Assembly (NCBI GenBank): GCA_019747905.1
Contig: JAIEQG010000045.1
Span: forward strand, 25,327-89,326
Source: Burkholderiales bacterium
GTDB lineage: Bacteria; Pseudomonadota; Gammaproteobacteria; Burkholderiales; Ga0077523
Direction: 5' to 3'
DNA: 64,000 bases
Position 1 is the stretch's first letter, and each line of letters begins with the position of its first letter. This document shows, one piece after another, positions 32,159-40,604 of this stretch. Made by a program: the position numbers and the translations under genes. The notes under the pieces were generated by a model. That model was not told the origin of the DNA. It saw nothing but the letters and a program-made list of their open reading frames with translations, and did not search any database.

Positions 32159-35082
32159 CGTGGTACACCACCTTCCGTCATCAATGCCCGCTCCAGGACT
32201 CTCGCGACGTGGACCGCGGTTCTCCCCGCACCGTCCGCGATCTGATGCCGGCAGCTCGTGCCGTCGGCCACGATCACCGCATCGGCCGACGCATTGCGCA
32301 CCGCCGGGAGCAGCGCGGTTTCACCCATCTTCATCGACAGGTCGAAATGCTCCGCCTCGTAGCCGAAGGCCCCGGCCATGCCGCAGCAGCTCGACGTCAC
32401 CGTCTCGACCACGAGGTCCGGCACCAGGCGCAGCGCCTGTTCGACCGCGCCGACGGCGTCGAACGCCTTCTGATGACAATGCCCATGCAACAGTGCACGG
32501 CCGTTCGCGAGCGGTTGCAGCGGCGGGGCAAAGCGTCCGGCAGCGTGTTCCCTCACGATGAATTCCTCGAGCGAGACTGCCGCCAGTACGAGCCGCGCGG
32601 TCTCGCCCGCAGGCAGCATGGCCACATACTCGTCTTCGAAGGTGGACAGGCATGAAGGCTCGAGTCCGACGATGGCGAGACCGCGATCCAGCGCCGGAGT
32701 CAGGGCCTCCAGCACACGGCGAGCCTCGATGCGTGCTGCGTCGACCATGCCCGCCGCCAGGAACGTGCGGCCGCAGCACAACGGGCGGCCACCGTCTGCC
32801 GGCTTGGCCACTTCCACCGCATAGCCTGCCGCATTCAAGACCCGCAATGCGGCGCGCAGATTGTCCGGCTCGAACCAGCGGTTGAAGGTGTCGGCGAACA
32901 GGACGACCGTCTTCGCGGAGCCCTTGGTCGCTCCGCCCTCGCGATCGCGAAAGGCGTCACGGCGCCAGCGCGGCAGCGAGCGGCGCGCCGACAAGCCGAG
33001 CCATCTCTCCGTGAGGCGCGCCACCCCCGGGACACCGCTGCCAAGGTTGGCGAGCGGTGCGACCTTCGCCACCCAGGGTGCGTAGCGCGGCAGATACGCC
33101 ACGAGCTTGTCGCGCAACGATCGCGGCTGGGTACGGTGCCGTTGATGCCGCATCTCGATCTTGAGGCGCGCCATGTCCACGCCGGTGGGACATTCGCGCT
33201 TGCAGCCCTTGCAGCCGACGCAAAGGTCCATCGCTTCGTCCACGGCGGCAGCATCGGCAATACCGCCGAGCTGGCCCGACAACGCGAGCCGCAGCGTATT
33301 GGCACGGCCGCGCGTCGAATGGATCTCGTCACGGGTGACGCGGTACGACGGGCACATGGTGCCGGCGTCGAACTTGCGACAATGCCCGTTGTTGTTGCAC
33401 ATCTCGACCGCCGAGGCGAGCCCGCCCCAGGCCGACCAGTCCAACGCCGTGTCGATCTTCGCGGTTGCGTACCCCGGCTTGAAGCGAAACAGGGTCCGAT
33501 CGTCCATGCGGGTGGCACGCACGATCTTGCCGGGGTTGAACAGGTTGTGCGGATCGAGCAGATCCTTGATCTCGCCGAGGGCGAGGGTGAGGCGTTCGCC
33601 CAGGATCGGTTCGATCCACTCCGAGCGGACCAGGCCGTCGCCGTGTTCGCCGGAGAATGCGCCCTTGAACTGCCGGACCAAAGCGCAGGCCTCTTCTGCC
33701 ATGGCGCGCATCTTCTCGGCACCGTCGCGCCGCATGTCGAGCACCGGCCGGACGTGCAAGGTTCCGACGGAGGCGTGCGCGTACCAGGTGCCGCGCGTGC
33801 CGTGGCGGGCGAACACTTCGTCGAGCCGCTGCGTGTATTCCGCGAGATGCTCCAGCGGCACCGCGCAGTCTTCGATGAAGGAGACCGGCTTGCCGTCACC
33901 TTTCATCGACATCATGATGTTGAGGCCGGCCTTGCGGACCTCCCAGATGTCGCGCTGCGCACGTGCGTCCGTCACTTCGACCACGCTGCCGGGCAAGCCC
34001 AGGTCGGCCAGCAACGCCACCAGACGTCGTAGCTTCGCGAGCTGGGCGGCACGATCCTCGCCCGCGAACTCGACCAGCAGGATCGCATCCGGTGCGCCGA
34101 GGAAATAGCGCTCCACCACGGGCCGGAAGGCCGCCTGGTCGCGAGCCAGCCCGATCATGGTGCGATCCACCAGCTCGACCGCATCGGGATCGAGCTTCAC
34201 GATCTCCTGCGTCAGCTCCATCGCGCGATGGAACGTCGGGAAGTGGGCCACGCCCAGCACCTTGTGCGCAGGCAGCGGGGCGAGCTTCAGTTCGAGCCGC
34301 CGCGACCAGGCTAGGGTGCCTTCGGAACCCACCAGCAGATGCGCGAGATTGTGCGGCACATGGGGCTGCACCATGTCGAGGTTGTAGCCCTGCACGCGCC
34401 GCAGCACCTTGGGCCAGCGTGCCTCGATCTCGGCTGCCTCGCGGCGCGCGATCGCGTGGATGCGCTCCACCAGATCGCGATAGTGCGCGGGGCCGCCGTC
34501 CACTTCGTCGGCAGGCCCGAACACGCATTCGCTGCCGTCGGCCAGCAAGGCGTCGATGGCCAGCACGTTGTGCACCATGTTGCCGTAACGGATCGAACGT
34601 GCACCGCAGGAATTGTTGCCAGCCATGCCGCCAAGGGTCGCCTGCGCCGCCGTGGAAACGTCCACCGGAAACCACAGGCCGTCGGCCTTCAACCGCGCGT
34701 TGAGGCGATCCAGCACCAGGCCGGGTTCGACCCAGGCGGTACGTGCGTTTGCATCCACTTCGAGCACGCGATCGAGGTGCTTGGAGGTGTCGATCACCAG
34801 CGCCGCGCCGACGGTCTGCCCGCATTGCGAAGTCCCGGCGCCGCGCGGCAGGATCGGCACGCCCTGTTCGCGCGCGATGCCCAGTGCCACGGCGACATCC
34901 TGCTGCGTTCTGGGCACCACGACACCCACCGGCTCGATCTGGTAGATCGACGCATCGGTGGAATAGCGGCCGCGACTTGCGGCATCGAACAGCACTTCGC
35001 CTTCGATCTCGCGCCGCAACCGCCCCGCCAGCGCGCTGTCGCCGGGACGCAGAGGTCGGTGCAGTGTGACCGGGGCGTTCAT
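32155..35082 (-). CDS. FAD-binding and Fe-S-binding D-2-hydroxyacid dehydrogenase-like protein (YdiJ type)
   Basis: A 975-residue fusion of a GlcD/D-lactate dehydrogenase flavoprotein and a GlpC-like iron-sulfur protein, similar in layout to E. coli YdiJ (1018). Residues about 40-280 are the FAD_binding_4 domain (PRGAGTSQCGQTVGAALVIDTSKHLDRV, GGMAGNNSCGARSIRYG). The FAD-oxidase C domain follows to about 545. Then come two 4Fe-4S sites (NNNGHCRKFDAGTMCPSYR and LCVGCKGCKRECPTG) and paired CCG motifs (RPLCCGRTF, SSCCGMAGAFGYE). Such enzymes oxidise D-2-hydroxy acids and pass electrons to quinone or another carrier. The substrate is not visible. ATG at 35082; coupled to the small membrane protein by ATGA. 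Confidence 0.88.
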   Translation of the reverse strand: MNAPVTLHRPLRPGDSALAGRLRREIEGEVLFDAASRGRYSTDASIYQIEPVGVVVPRTQQDVAVALGIAREQGVPILPRGAGTSQCGQTVGAALVIDTSKHLDRVLEVDANARTAWVEPGLVLDRLNARLKADGLWFPVDVSTAAQATLGGMAGNNSCGARSIRYGNMVHNVLAIDALLADGSECVFGPADEVDGGPAHYRDLVERIHAIARREAAEIEARWPKVLRRVQGYNLDMVQPHVPHNLAHLLVGSEGTLAWSRRLELKLAPLPAHKVLGVAHFPTFHRAMELTQEIVKLDPDAVELVDRTMIGLARDQAAFRPVVERYFLGAPDAILLVEFAGEDRAAQLAKLRRLVALLADLGLPGSVVEVTDARAQRDIWEVRKAGLNIMMSMKGDGKPVSFIEDCAVPLEHLAEYTQRLDEVFARHGTRGTWYAHASVGTLHVRPVLDMRRDGAEKMRAMAEEACALVRQFKGAFSGEHGDGLVRSEWIEPILGERLTLALGEIKDLLDPHNLFNPGKIVRATRMDDRTLFRFKPGYATAKIDTALDWSAWGGLASAVEMCNNNGHCRKFDAGTMCPSYRVTRDEIHSTRGRANTLRLALSGQLGGIADAAAVDEAMDLCVGCKGCKRECPTGVDMARLKIEMRHQRHRTQPRSLRDKLVAYLPRYAPWVAKVAPLANLGSGVPGVARLTERWLGLSARRSLPRWRRDAFRDREGGATKGSAKTVVLFADTFNRWFEPDNLRAALRVLNAAGYAVEVAKPADGGRPLCCGRTFLAAGMVDAARIEARRVLEALTPALDRGLAIVGLEPSCLSTFEDEYVAMLPAGETARLVLAAVSLEEFIVREHAAGRFAPPLQPLANGRALLHGHCHQKAFDAVGAVEQALRLVPDLVVETVTSSCCGMAGAFGYEAEHFDLSMKMGETALLPAVRNASADAVIVADGTSCRHQIADGAGRTAVHVARVLERALMTEGGVPR

Positions 35083-35174
35083 GCGCGAGATGATACTCGT
35101 TGGTCTACTCGAACAGCCCTCGGCGGGCCTGCCATCGACCGGTGGCCGCGAGGTCTGTCGGGGGGCGCGTCATC

Positions 35175-35540
35175 TCACTCGGCGACGACGATCGCGGCGT
35201 TCTCGACCTCGACCGGCAATGCCTCGAGACTGCGCCCCTGGCATGGACCGTCTTCGCAGAAGCCGTCTTCATACCGGAACACCGCGCCGTGGGTGGAGCA
35301 GACGATCCATTCGTGGTCGAAGCTCACGAAACGATCGGGCATGTCGTTCAGCGGAATGTAGTTGTGCGGGCAGCGATTGACATATCCCCAGGCGCGGTCA
35401 CCGCGCCGGACGACGAGTACGCGCACGCCGCTCACCGAATTGCCGAACACGAACTCGCGACCTTCGCCGTCCGGAATCGCTTCGAGCCTGCACAGCACCG
35501 TCCCGGCGCCGGGCGCCGCCGGATGATCGTGCCACGCCAT
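35175..35540 (-). CDS. Rieske 2Fe-2S protein
   Basis: A 121-residue soluble Rieske-type ferredoxin. The cluster ligands are in NRCPHNYIPL (C-x-H) and IVCSTHGAVF (C-x2-H). There is no oxygenase catalytic domain. The ATG shares one base with the stop of the 67-residue upstream ORF (TGATG), so translation is coupled to sbtA-sbtB-small ORF. A redox partner for that transporter module is a possibility, or an electron carrier whose client is elsewhere. Confidence 0.88.
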   Translation of the reverse strand: MAWHDHPAAPGAGTVLCRLEAIPDGEGREFVFGNSVSGVRVLVVRRGDRAWGYVNRCPHNYIPLNDMPDRFVSFDHEWIVCSTHGAVFRYEDGFCEDGPCQGRSLEALPVEVENAAIVVAE

Positions 35541-35743
35541 CAGGAGGGTTTCCCGCCGCAGCTGCGCGGTTGTGCGTAGACCACTCCGTAGGGCGGCGCG
35601 CGATCGGCGAAGAAACGCCCGACGAGGATGCTCTCGCACACCGCGTTCACGCCCGGCGGATTGTCGGTCGCATCGAAGCGCACGCTCGGATACTCGAAGC
35701 GCAGCTTGCGCTGCCACTCGGCCAGCGTATCGAAGGTGGCCAT
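35540..35743 (-). CDS. Uncharacterised 67-residue protein coupled to sbtB and Rieske genes
   Basis: A 67-residue ORF (MATFDTLAEWQRKLRFEYPS to CGGKPS). I do not recognise a family. It has an N-terminal amphipathic helix, two cysteines (one in NAVCES, one near the end) and a central VGRFFADRAPPYGVVYAQP segment; no signal peptide or membrane helix. A good ribosome-binding site (GGAGAAG) precedes the ATG at 35743. It overlaps both neighbours by one base as TGATG, strong evidence that it is a real gene. It is hidden in the ORF track inside a longer frame starting at 36247. Confidence 0.75.
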   Translation of the reverse strand: MATFDTLAEWQRKLRFEYPSVRFDATDNPPGVNAVCESILVGRFFADRAPPYGVVYAQPRSCGGKPS

Positions 35744-36054
35744 CAGAACTTCTCCGGGCGCAGCACGCCGATGTCGGCGAAGAACAGGGTGGTCGCGTAG
35801 TGGCTGGAGTAAGTGTCGCGCACGTGCGCGGCGATCGCGTCCGCGACCGCGGCGTCGCAGATCACTTCCAGGCGGATATTGCGGTCCGCCTGCCAATCGG
35901 CGTCGCGCGGGCCGTGCCGACCACCGCCGCGTACGTCGGCGATGGTATATCCCTGTGCGCCCAGCTTCAGGACATCCTTCACCAGCGTGGACTCGAGCGC
36001 CGCTTCGGTGATGATGACGAGGAGTTTGCGGACATGGGTCTGCATGGCGATCAT
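35743..36054 (-). CDS. sbtB: SbtB-like PII-type regulatory protein
   Basis: A 103-residue PII-superfamily protein resembling SbtB, which binds adenine nucleotides and controls the SbtA bicarbonate transporter. The fold shows KLLVIITEAALESTLVKDVLKLGAQGYT, then a T-loop region with GGGRHGPRDADWQADRNIRLE and an ending VLRPEKF like the SbtB terminus. The C-terminal Cys motif of some cyanobacterial SbtB is absent. I use the ATG at 36054, which overlaps the sbtA stop as ATGA; a second ATG at 36045 is possible. Always-adjacent sbtA supports the assignment over GlnB/GlnK. Confidence 0.85.
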   Translation of the reverse strand: MIAMQTHVRKLLVIITEAALESTLVKDVLKLGAQGYTIADVRGGGRHGPRDADWQADRNIRLEVICDAAVADAIAAHVRDTYSSHYATTLFFADIGVLRPEKF

Positions 36055-36992
36055 CCCAGGGGGCCGAACAGCATCTGCGCCATTCGATGGTAGAGCGGAA
36101 TACCGAACAGCACGTTGAAGGGGAAGGTGACTCCGAGAGCCGCCGCGATGGACAGCGAAGGATTCGCCTCCGGCACGGCGATCCGCATCGCAGCCGGCGC
36201 GGCGATGTAGGACGCGCTCGCGGCCAGGGTGGCGAGCAGCATCGCACCGCCCGGCGACAGCCCGATCAGACGCCCCGCGCCCAGGCCGATCACCGCGAAC
36301 ACGCAGGGCACGACGATGCCGAACGCGGCGAGAAACGGTCCGCTGGCGCGCAGATCGCGCAGGCGGCTCGCCGCCACCAGGCCCATCTCCAGCATGAACA
36401 GCGCCAGCACGCCCTTGAACAGGTCGAAGAACAGTTTCGATTGCGGCGCCAGCGCCTCGGGGCCGGCGATCCAGCCGATCAGCAAGCCGCCCGTCAGCAG
36501 CACGACACTCCGGCCGAGGAACACCTCATGGGCCAGCGCTCCCCAGCGCAGTGCGGCGCCCTGTCCGACGCGGGCCAGCAGGATGCCGACCACGATGCCG
36601 GGGACTTCGAGCAGCACCACGAAGAGCGGCAGGTATTGTTCGTGCGCAATGGCACGATCCGCGAGGAAATTGAGTGCCACGGCGAAGGTCACCATGCTGA
36701 CCGATCCGTAGTGCGCCGCGATCGATGCGGCATCGGCGCGCTTCAGCCGGCCGAGATAGCGCAACACCGGAAATGCAAGCAGCGGCAACACGCATCCCAG
36801 TGCGATCACGCCCGCCATCTGTGGCAGCAGCGGAACCAGCGGCCGCGTGGCGAGTTCCACTCCCCCCTTCAACCCGATGGCGAGCAGCAGGTAGATGGAC
36901 AGTCCTTCGTACAGCGCTTCGGGCAGCCGCAGGTCGCTCTTCAGGAGGCGCGCCAGCACGCCGAGGAGAAAGAACAGGACGATGGGGTCCAT
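36051..36992 (-). CDS. sbtA: SbtA-like sodium-dependent bicarbonate transporter
   Basis: A 313-residue membrane protein of the SbtA (DUF897) family, with about ten hydrophobic segments. SbtA takes up bicarbonate with sodium in cyanobacteria. Signature parts are MDPIVLFFLLGVLARLLKSDLRLPEALYEGLSIYLLLAIGLKGGVEL, HYGSVSMVTFAVALNFL and SASYIAAPAAMRIAVPEANPSL. The ATG at 36992 fits the family start; the longer ORF overlaps sua5. It follows sua5 by 7 bases and overlaps sbtB. Homologues in non-photosynthetic bacteria are less well studied, so bicarbonate as substrate is inferred. Confidence 0.87.
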   Translation of the reverse strand: MDPIVLFFLLGVLARLLKSDLRLPEALYEGLSIYLLLAIGLKGGVELATRPLVPLLPQMAGVIALGCVLPLLAFPVLRYLGRLKRADAASIAAHYGSVSMVTFAVALNFLADRAIAHEQYLPLFVVLLEVPGIVVGILLARVGQGAALRWGALAHEVFLGRSVVLLTGGLLIGWIAGPEALAPQSKLFFDLFKGVLALFMLEMGLVAASRLRDLRASGPFLAAFGIVVPCVFAVIGLGAGRLIGLSPGGAMLLATLAASASYIAAPAAMRIAVPEANPSLSIAAALGVTFPFNVLFGIPLYHRMAQMLFGPLG

Positions 36993-36999
36993 GATTCCG

Positions 37000-37968
37000 T
37001 CAGGGTGCGCCGCCGCCGGCACCTGCGGCGGCGCGGGTCAGACGATCGCGCACGGCGGCCCACGCAGGATCGTCCGGCGGCATTTCGACGACGATCCGCT
37101 CGAAGCCACCGGCATCGAGGACTCGCAGGCGCGCGTACAGATCATGCGCGTAACCGGTCGCATCGATCGGCGCCTCGATCCATGTCGCGCACGCGTTCTC
37201 GGGTGCCGGTCGGCGCGCCAGGATCACGATCCGCCGCGACGAGATGGCAAGGGCGTCGACATCACGAGCGGCGAGCAGCGTGAGCGGCGTCGACGGTGCA
37301 TAGTGCGCGGCGAGCGCGCCCGAGACCCGCGGTGATTCGTCGGTCGGTCGCGCCAACGGCTGGCCCAGCACGGCTTCGAGTTCTGCTGCGCCGATCATGC
37401 CCGGGCGCAGCAGCGCCGGCCGCTCTCCCGAGACGTCGACGATGGTGGATTCGATGCCCACTTCGGCCTGCCCGCCGTCAAGCACCAGGTCGACGCGTTC
37501 GCCGAGTTCCGCGCGCACGTGGTCGGACGTGGTGGGCGAGATGCGACCGAAGCGGTTCGCCGACGGTGCCGCGATGCCGCGGCCGAACGCGCGCAGCAGC
37601 GCCTGGGCCACGGGATGGGACGGCACGCGCACGCCCACGGTGTCCTGCCCGCCGGTCAGGGTGTCGCTGACGCCGGCCGCCCGCGCGACGATCAGGGTGA
37701 GCGGTCCCGGCCAGAATGCGTGGGCCAGCTGGCGCGCCGTTTCCGGCACGGTGCGCGCCCACGCGCCAAGATCGACCGCATCGGCCACGTGCACGATCAC
37801 CGGATGATCGGCAGGACGGCCTTTCGCTTCGAAGATGCGTCGCACTGCCTCGGGATTGGCGGCGTCGGCACCGAGGCCGTAGACGGTTTCGGTGGGAAAA
37901 GCGACCAGTCCGCCGCTATCCAGGATCGCCGCGGCGCGGGCGATCGCGTCGGTCGCCACCGTTCTCAC
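37000..37968 (-). CDS. L-threonylcarbamoyladenylate synthase (Sua5/YwlC type)
   Basis: A 322-residue Sua5-type enzyme for the first step of t6A tRNA modification: threonine, bicarbonate and ATP to threonylcarbamoyl-AMP. The YrdC domain has [38 protein letters not shown] and [16 protein letters not shown]. The C-terminal Sua5 domain is present ([15 protein letters not shown]), making it the long form rather than TsaC. The GTG start overlaps the purC stop as GTGA. It sits just before sbtA; the enzyme uses bicarbonate, an interesting but unproven link. Confidence 0.93.
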   Translation of the reverse strand: MRTVATDAIARAAAILDSGGLVAFPTETVYGLGADAANPEAVRRIFEAKGRPADHPVIVHVADAVDLGAWARTVPETARQLAHAFWPGPLTLIVARAAGVSDTLTGGQDTVGVRVPSHPVAQALLRAFGRGIAAPSANRFGRISPTTSDHVRAELGERVDLVLDGGQAEVGIESTIVDVSGERPALLRPGMIGAAELEAVLGQPLARPTDESPRVSGALAAHYAPSTPLTLLAARDVDALAISSRRIVILARRPAPENACATWIEAPIDATGYAHDLYARLRVLDAGGFERIVVEMPPDDPAWAAVRDRLTRAAAGAGGGAP

Positions 37969-38849
37969 CCCAACAGCAGACGCGCCGCTTCCTCGTACTT
38001 GGCAGCGGTCTTCGACAGGACGTCGGCAGGCAGCGCCGGCGCCGGCGGCTGCTTGTTCCAGTGCTGCGCCTCGAGCCAGTCGCGCACGAACTGCTTGTCG
38101 AAGCTCGGCGGGCTGATACCCACGCGGTACTGGTCCCTGGGCCAGAACCGCGACGAATCCGGCGTCAGTGCTTCGTCGATCAGGTATAACACGCCAGCGG
38201 CGTCGGTACCGAACTCGAACTTGGTATCGGCGATGATGATGCCCTTGGTGGCAGCGAAGTCTGCCGCCTCACGGTACAGCCGGATCGCGGCATCGCGCAC
38301 TTCGGCGGCCCGCGCCGCTCCGAGCAGGCGCTCGGCCTCGGTATAGGGAATGTTCTCGTCGTGCGTCCCCTTGGGAGCCTTGGTGGACGGCGTGAAGATC
38401 GGTTGCGGCAGCTTCGATGCCTCCTGCAGGCCTGGGGGCAACGCAATACCGCAGATCGCACCGGTCGCGCGGTAGTCCTTCCAGCCCGACCCCGCGACGT
38501 AGCCGCGCACGATCGCTTCGATCGGCAGCGGCTGCAGGCGGCGCACGACGAACGCGCGGCCTGCCACCTGCGGGCGTTCGGCCGGTGCGACGACACTCTC
38601 CGGATCGACGCCGGTGAGGTGGTTCGGAATGACGTGCGCGAGTTTCGCGAACCAGAAGTTGGATACCGCAGTGAGCACCTTGCCCTTGCCCGGGATCGGC
38701 GTGGGCAGGATCACGTCGAACGCCGACAGCCGGTCGGTCTGGATGACCAGGAGGCGCTCGTCGTCGATCGCGTAGAGATCGCGTACCTTGCCGCGGTGCA
38801 ATAGCGGCAACGAGCGCAAATTCGTTTCCTGGATGGCTTGCTCGCTCAT
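37965..38849 (-). CDS. purC: SAICAR synthase (phosphoribosylaminoimidazole-succinocarboxamide synthase)
   Basis: A 294-residue PurC, the step joining CAIR and aspartate in purine synthesis. Motifs: [58 protein letters not shown] and the metal/ATP site [14 protein letters not shown]. The ATG at 38849 overlaps the purK stop (ATGA). The length is that of the longer, yeast-like bacterial form. Confidence 0.95.
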   Translation of the reverse strand: MSEQAIQETNLRSLPLLHRGKVRDLYAIDDERLLVIQTDRLSAFDVILPTPIPGKGKVLTAVSNFWFAKLAHVIPNHLTGVDPESVVAPAERPQVAGRAFVVRRLQPLPIEAIVRGYVAGSGWKDYRATGAICGIALPPGLQEASKLPQPIFTPSTKAPKGTHDENIPYTEAERLLGAARAAEVRDAAIRLYREAADFAATKGIIIADTKFEFGTDAAGVLYLIDEALTPDSSRFWPRDQYRVGISPPSFDKQFVRDWLEAQHWNKQPPAPALPADVLSKTAAKYEEAARLLLG

Positions 38850-40006
38850 GACCCCTGCGATTCCAGTTCGACGGCGGCGTCCGCATCCAGCCGGGCCCGG
38901 ATGGTCCGGGCCGTGGCGACTGCACGCTCCTGGTCGTCGTCCAGTACGGTGAAGTGCCCCATCTTGCGACCGACGCGCGCGACGTCCTTGCCGTACAGGT
39001 GCAGCTTGGCGCGCGGATGGCACAGCACATGGGTCCAGTCGGGTTCTCCGGCTGCCCACAGATCACCGAGCAGATTCACCATCACGCTCGGGCAATGGGG
39101 TGCGGTATCGCCGAGCGGCAGGCTGCACATCACGCGCGCCTGCTGCTCGAACTGCGACGTGATGCAGCCGTCGATGGTGTAGTGGCCGCTGTTGTGCGGG
39201 CGCGGCGCGATCTCGTTGGCGATCAGCTCGCCGCGCACCACGAAGTATTCCACGCACAGCACCCCGCGGTAGTCCAGCGACTCGGCCACGCGCACGGTGG
39301 CGTCGCGGGCGCGATGCGCGAGCTCCTCGGACACGCGTGCCGGCACGATGCTGACGTCGAGAATGCCGCCCGAGTGCGCGTTCTCTGACACCGGAAACGT
39401 GCGCACTTCGCCGTCGAACCCGCGGGCGACCACGCAGGACACTTCCAGCTCGAGATCGAGCCGCTGTTCGAGCACGCAAGGTTCGGCGCCCAGCGCCCAG
39501 AACGCGGCCCGCACCTCGTCGACGCTGGCAACGCGCATCTGCCCCTTGCCGTCGTAGCCGAAGCGGGCGCGCTTGAGTATTCCCGGCAGCAGCCGCACAT
39601 CCACGGCGTCCGCGTCGGCTTCGCTCTCGATGACCGCAAACGGTGCAGTGGCGAGGCCGACACCGGCCAGGAAACGCTTCTCGCGGATGCGATCCTGGGC
39701 CACCGCCACGCTCTCCGCGGCGGGGCTTACCACGCAATGCTGCGCCAGCCGGCGCAACGCTTCGGCCGGGACATTCTCGAATTCGGTGGTGACCGCCGCG
39801 CAACGCCGCGCGAGTTCGTCGAGAGCCATGGCGTCGAGATAGTCAGCGCGCAGATGCTCGTCGGCGACGGAGCCGGCGGGACTGTGGTCGCTCGGGTCCA
39901 CCACCACGATCCTGTAGCCCATGCTCTGGGCCGCCATGGTGAACATGCGCCCGAGCTGGCCGCCGCCGAGCAGGCCCAGCCACGCGCCGGGTGCCACGGC
40001 CTTCAT
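38846..40006 (-). CDS. purK: N5-carboxyaminoimidazole ribonucleotide synthase
   Basis: A 386-residue ATP-grasp enzyme making N5-CAIR from AIR, bicarbonate and ATP. Motifs: [17 protein letters not shown] at the start, FEYDGKGQ-like [53 protein letters not shown] and [20 protein letters not shown] at 40006 overlaps purE by 4 bases. The order here is purE-purK-purC. Confidence 0.95.
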   Translation of the reverse strand: MKAVAPGAWLGLLGGGQLGRMFTMAAQSMGYRIVVVDPSDHSPAGSVADEHLRADYLDAMALDELARRCAAVTTEFENVPAEALRRLAQHCVVSPAAESVAVAQDRIREKRFLAGVGLATAPFAVIESEADADAVDVRLLPGILKRARFGYDGKGQMRVASVDEVRAAFWALGAEPCVLEQRLDLELEVSCVVARGFDGEVRTFPVSENAHSGGILDVSIVPARVSEELAHRARDATVRVAESLDYRGVLCVEYFVVRGELIANEIAPRPHNSGHYTIDGCITSQFEQQARVMCSLPLGDTAPHCPSVMVNLLGDLWAAGEPDWTHVLCHPRAKLHLYGKDVARVGRKMGHFTVLDDDQERAVATARTIRARLDADAAVELESQGS

Positions 40007-40503
40007 GACGCGGGCGGCAACCTGACCGCTTCCACCGCCGCTTCCTGTTCGCGCCGGAACGACTCCAGTCGCGCGGCCAGTGCCGGATCGGTCGTGGCGA
40101 GCAGCGCGACCGCGAACAGGGCCGCATTGACTGCACCGGCCTCCCCGATGGCGAACGTGGCTACCGGAACGCCTCGGGGCATCTGGACGATGGACAGCAG
40201 CGAGTCGAGCCCTTGCAGCGCCTTGCTCTGCACCGGAACGCCGAGCACCGGCAGTATCGTCTTGGCGGCGACCATGCCGGGCAGGTGGGCAGCGCCACCG
40301 GCGCCGGCGATCACGCAACGCAGGCCGCGCGCCGCCGCCGTAGCGGCGTAGGCGAACATCGCATCGGGTGTGCGATGGGCCGAGAGCACCTGCGCCTCGT
40401 GCGCCACGCCGAACTCCTCGAGCTTGACGGCCGCGTGGCGCATGGTCTCCCAGTCGCTCTGCGATCCCATCACGATGCCGACCAGCGGTTTGCCGATGCT
40501 CAT
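40003..40503 (-). CDS. purE: N5-carboxyaminoimidazole ribonucleotide mutase
   Basis: A 166-residue PurE, converting N5-CAIR to CAIR. Signatures: [43 protein letters not shown] and [19 protein letters not shown]. The ATG at 40503 gives the standard length; the ORF-track start adds eight residues. It is followed immediately by purK with an ATGA overlap and preceded by repeat family B. Confidence 0.95.
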   Translation of the reverse strand: MSIGKPLVGIVMGSQSDWETMRHAAVKLEEFGVAHEAQVLSAHRTPDAMFAYAATAAARGLRCVIAGAGGAAHLPGMVAAKTILPVLGVPVQSKALQGLDSLLSIVQMPRGVPVATFAIGEAGAVNAALFAVALLATTDPALAARLESFRREQEAAVEAVRLPPAS

Positions 40504-40512
40504 GTCAGTGGT

Positions 40513-40585
40513 GCCGGGCCGCCCCAAGCCACTGACGCGCCCCCTCCGGGGGCAGCGACCAACGGGAGCGTGGGGGTGGTTTCAT
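40513..40585. repeat. Dispersed 73-base repeat, family B, copy 2
   Basis: Same length and about 85 percent identity to 20773-20845 (shared CCGCCCCAAGCCACTGACGC and GGGGGCAGCGACC). It fills the gap between the pyk stop and the purE start. The central part forms a CCCCTCCGGGGG hairpin. It may separate the glycolytic from the purine transcript, or be a REP-type element. Confidence 0.75.
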
Positions 40586-40604
40586 CTGATCGTGCCCTGC
40601 CGCT

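Noticed and set aside
35175-35540. Rieske protein as ring-hydroxylating dioxygenase component
   Set aside because: It is a stand-alone 121-residue Rieske domain; no oxygenase alpha or reductase gene is nearby.
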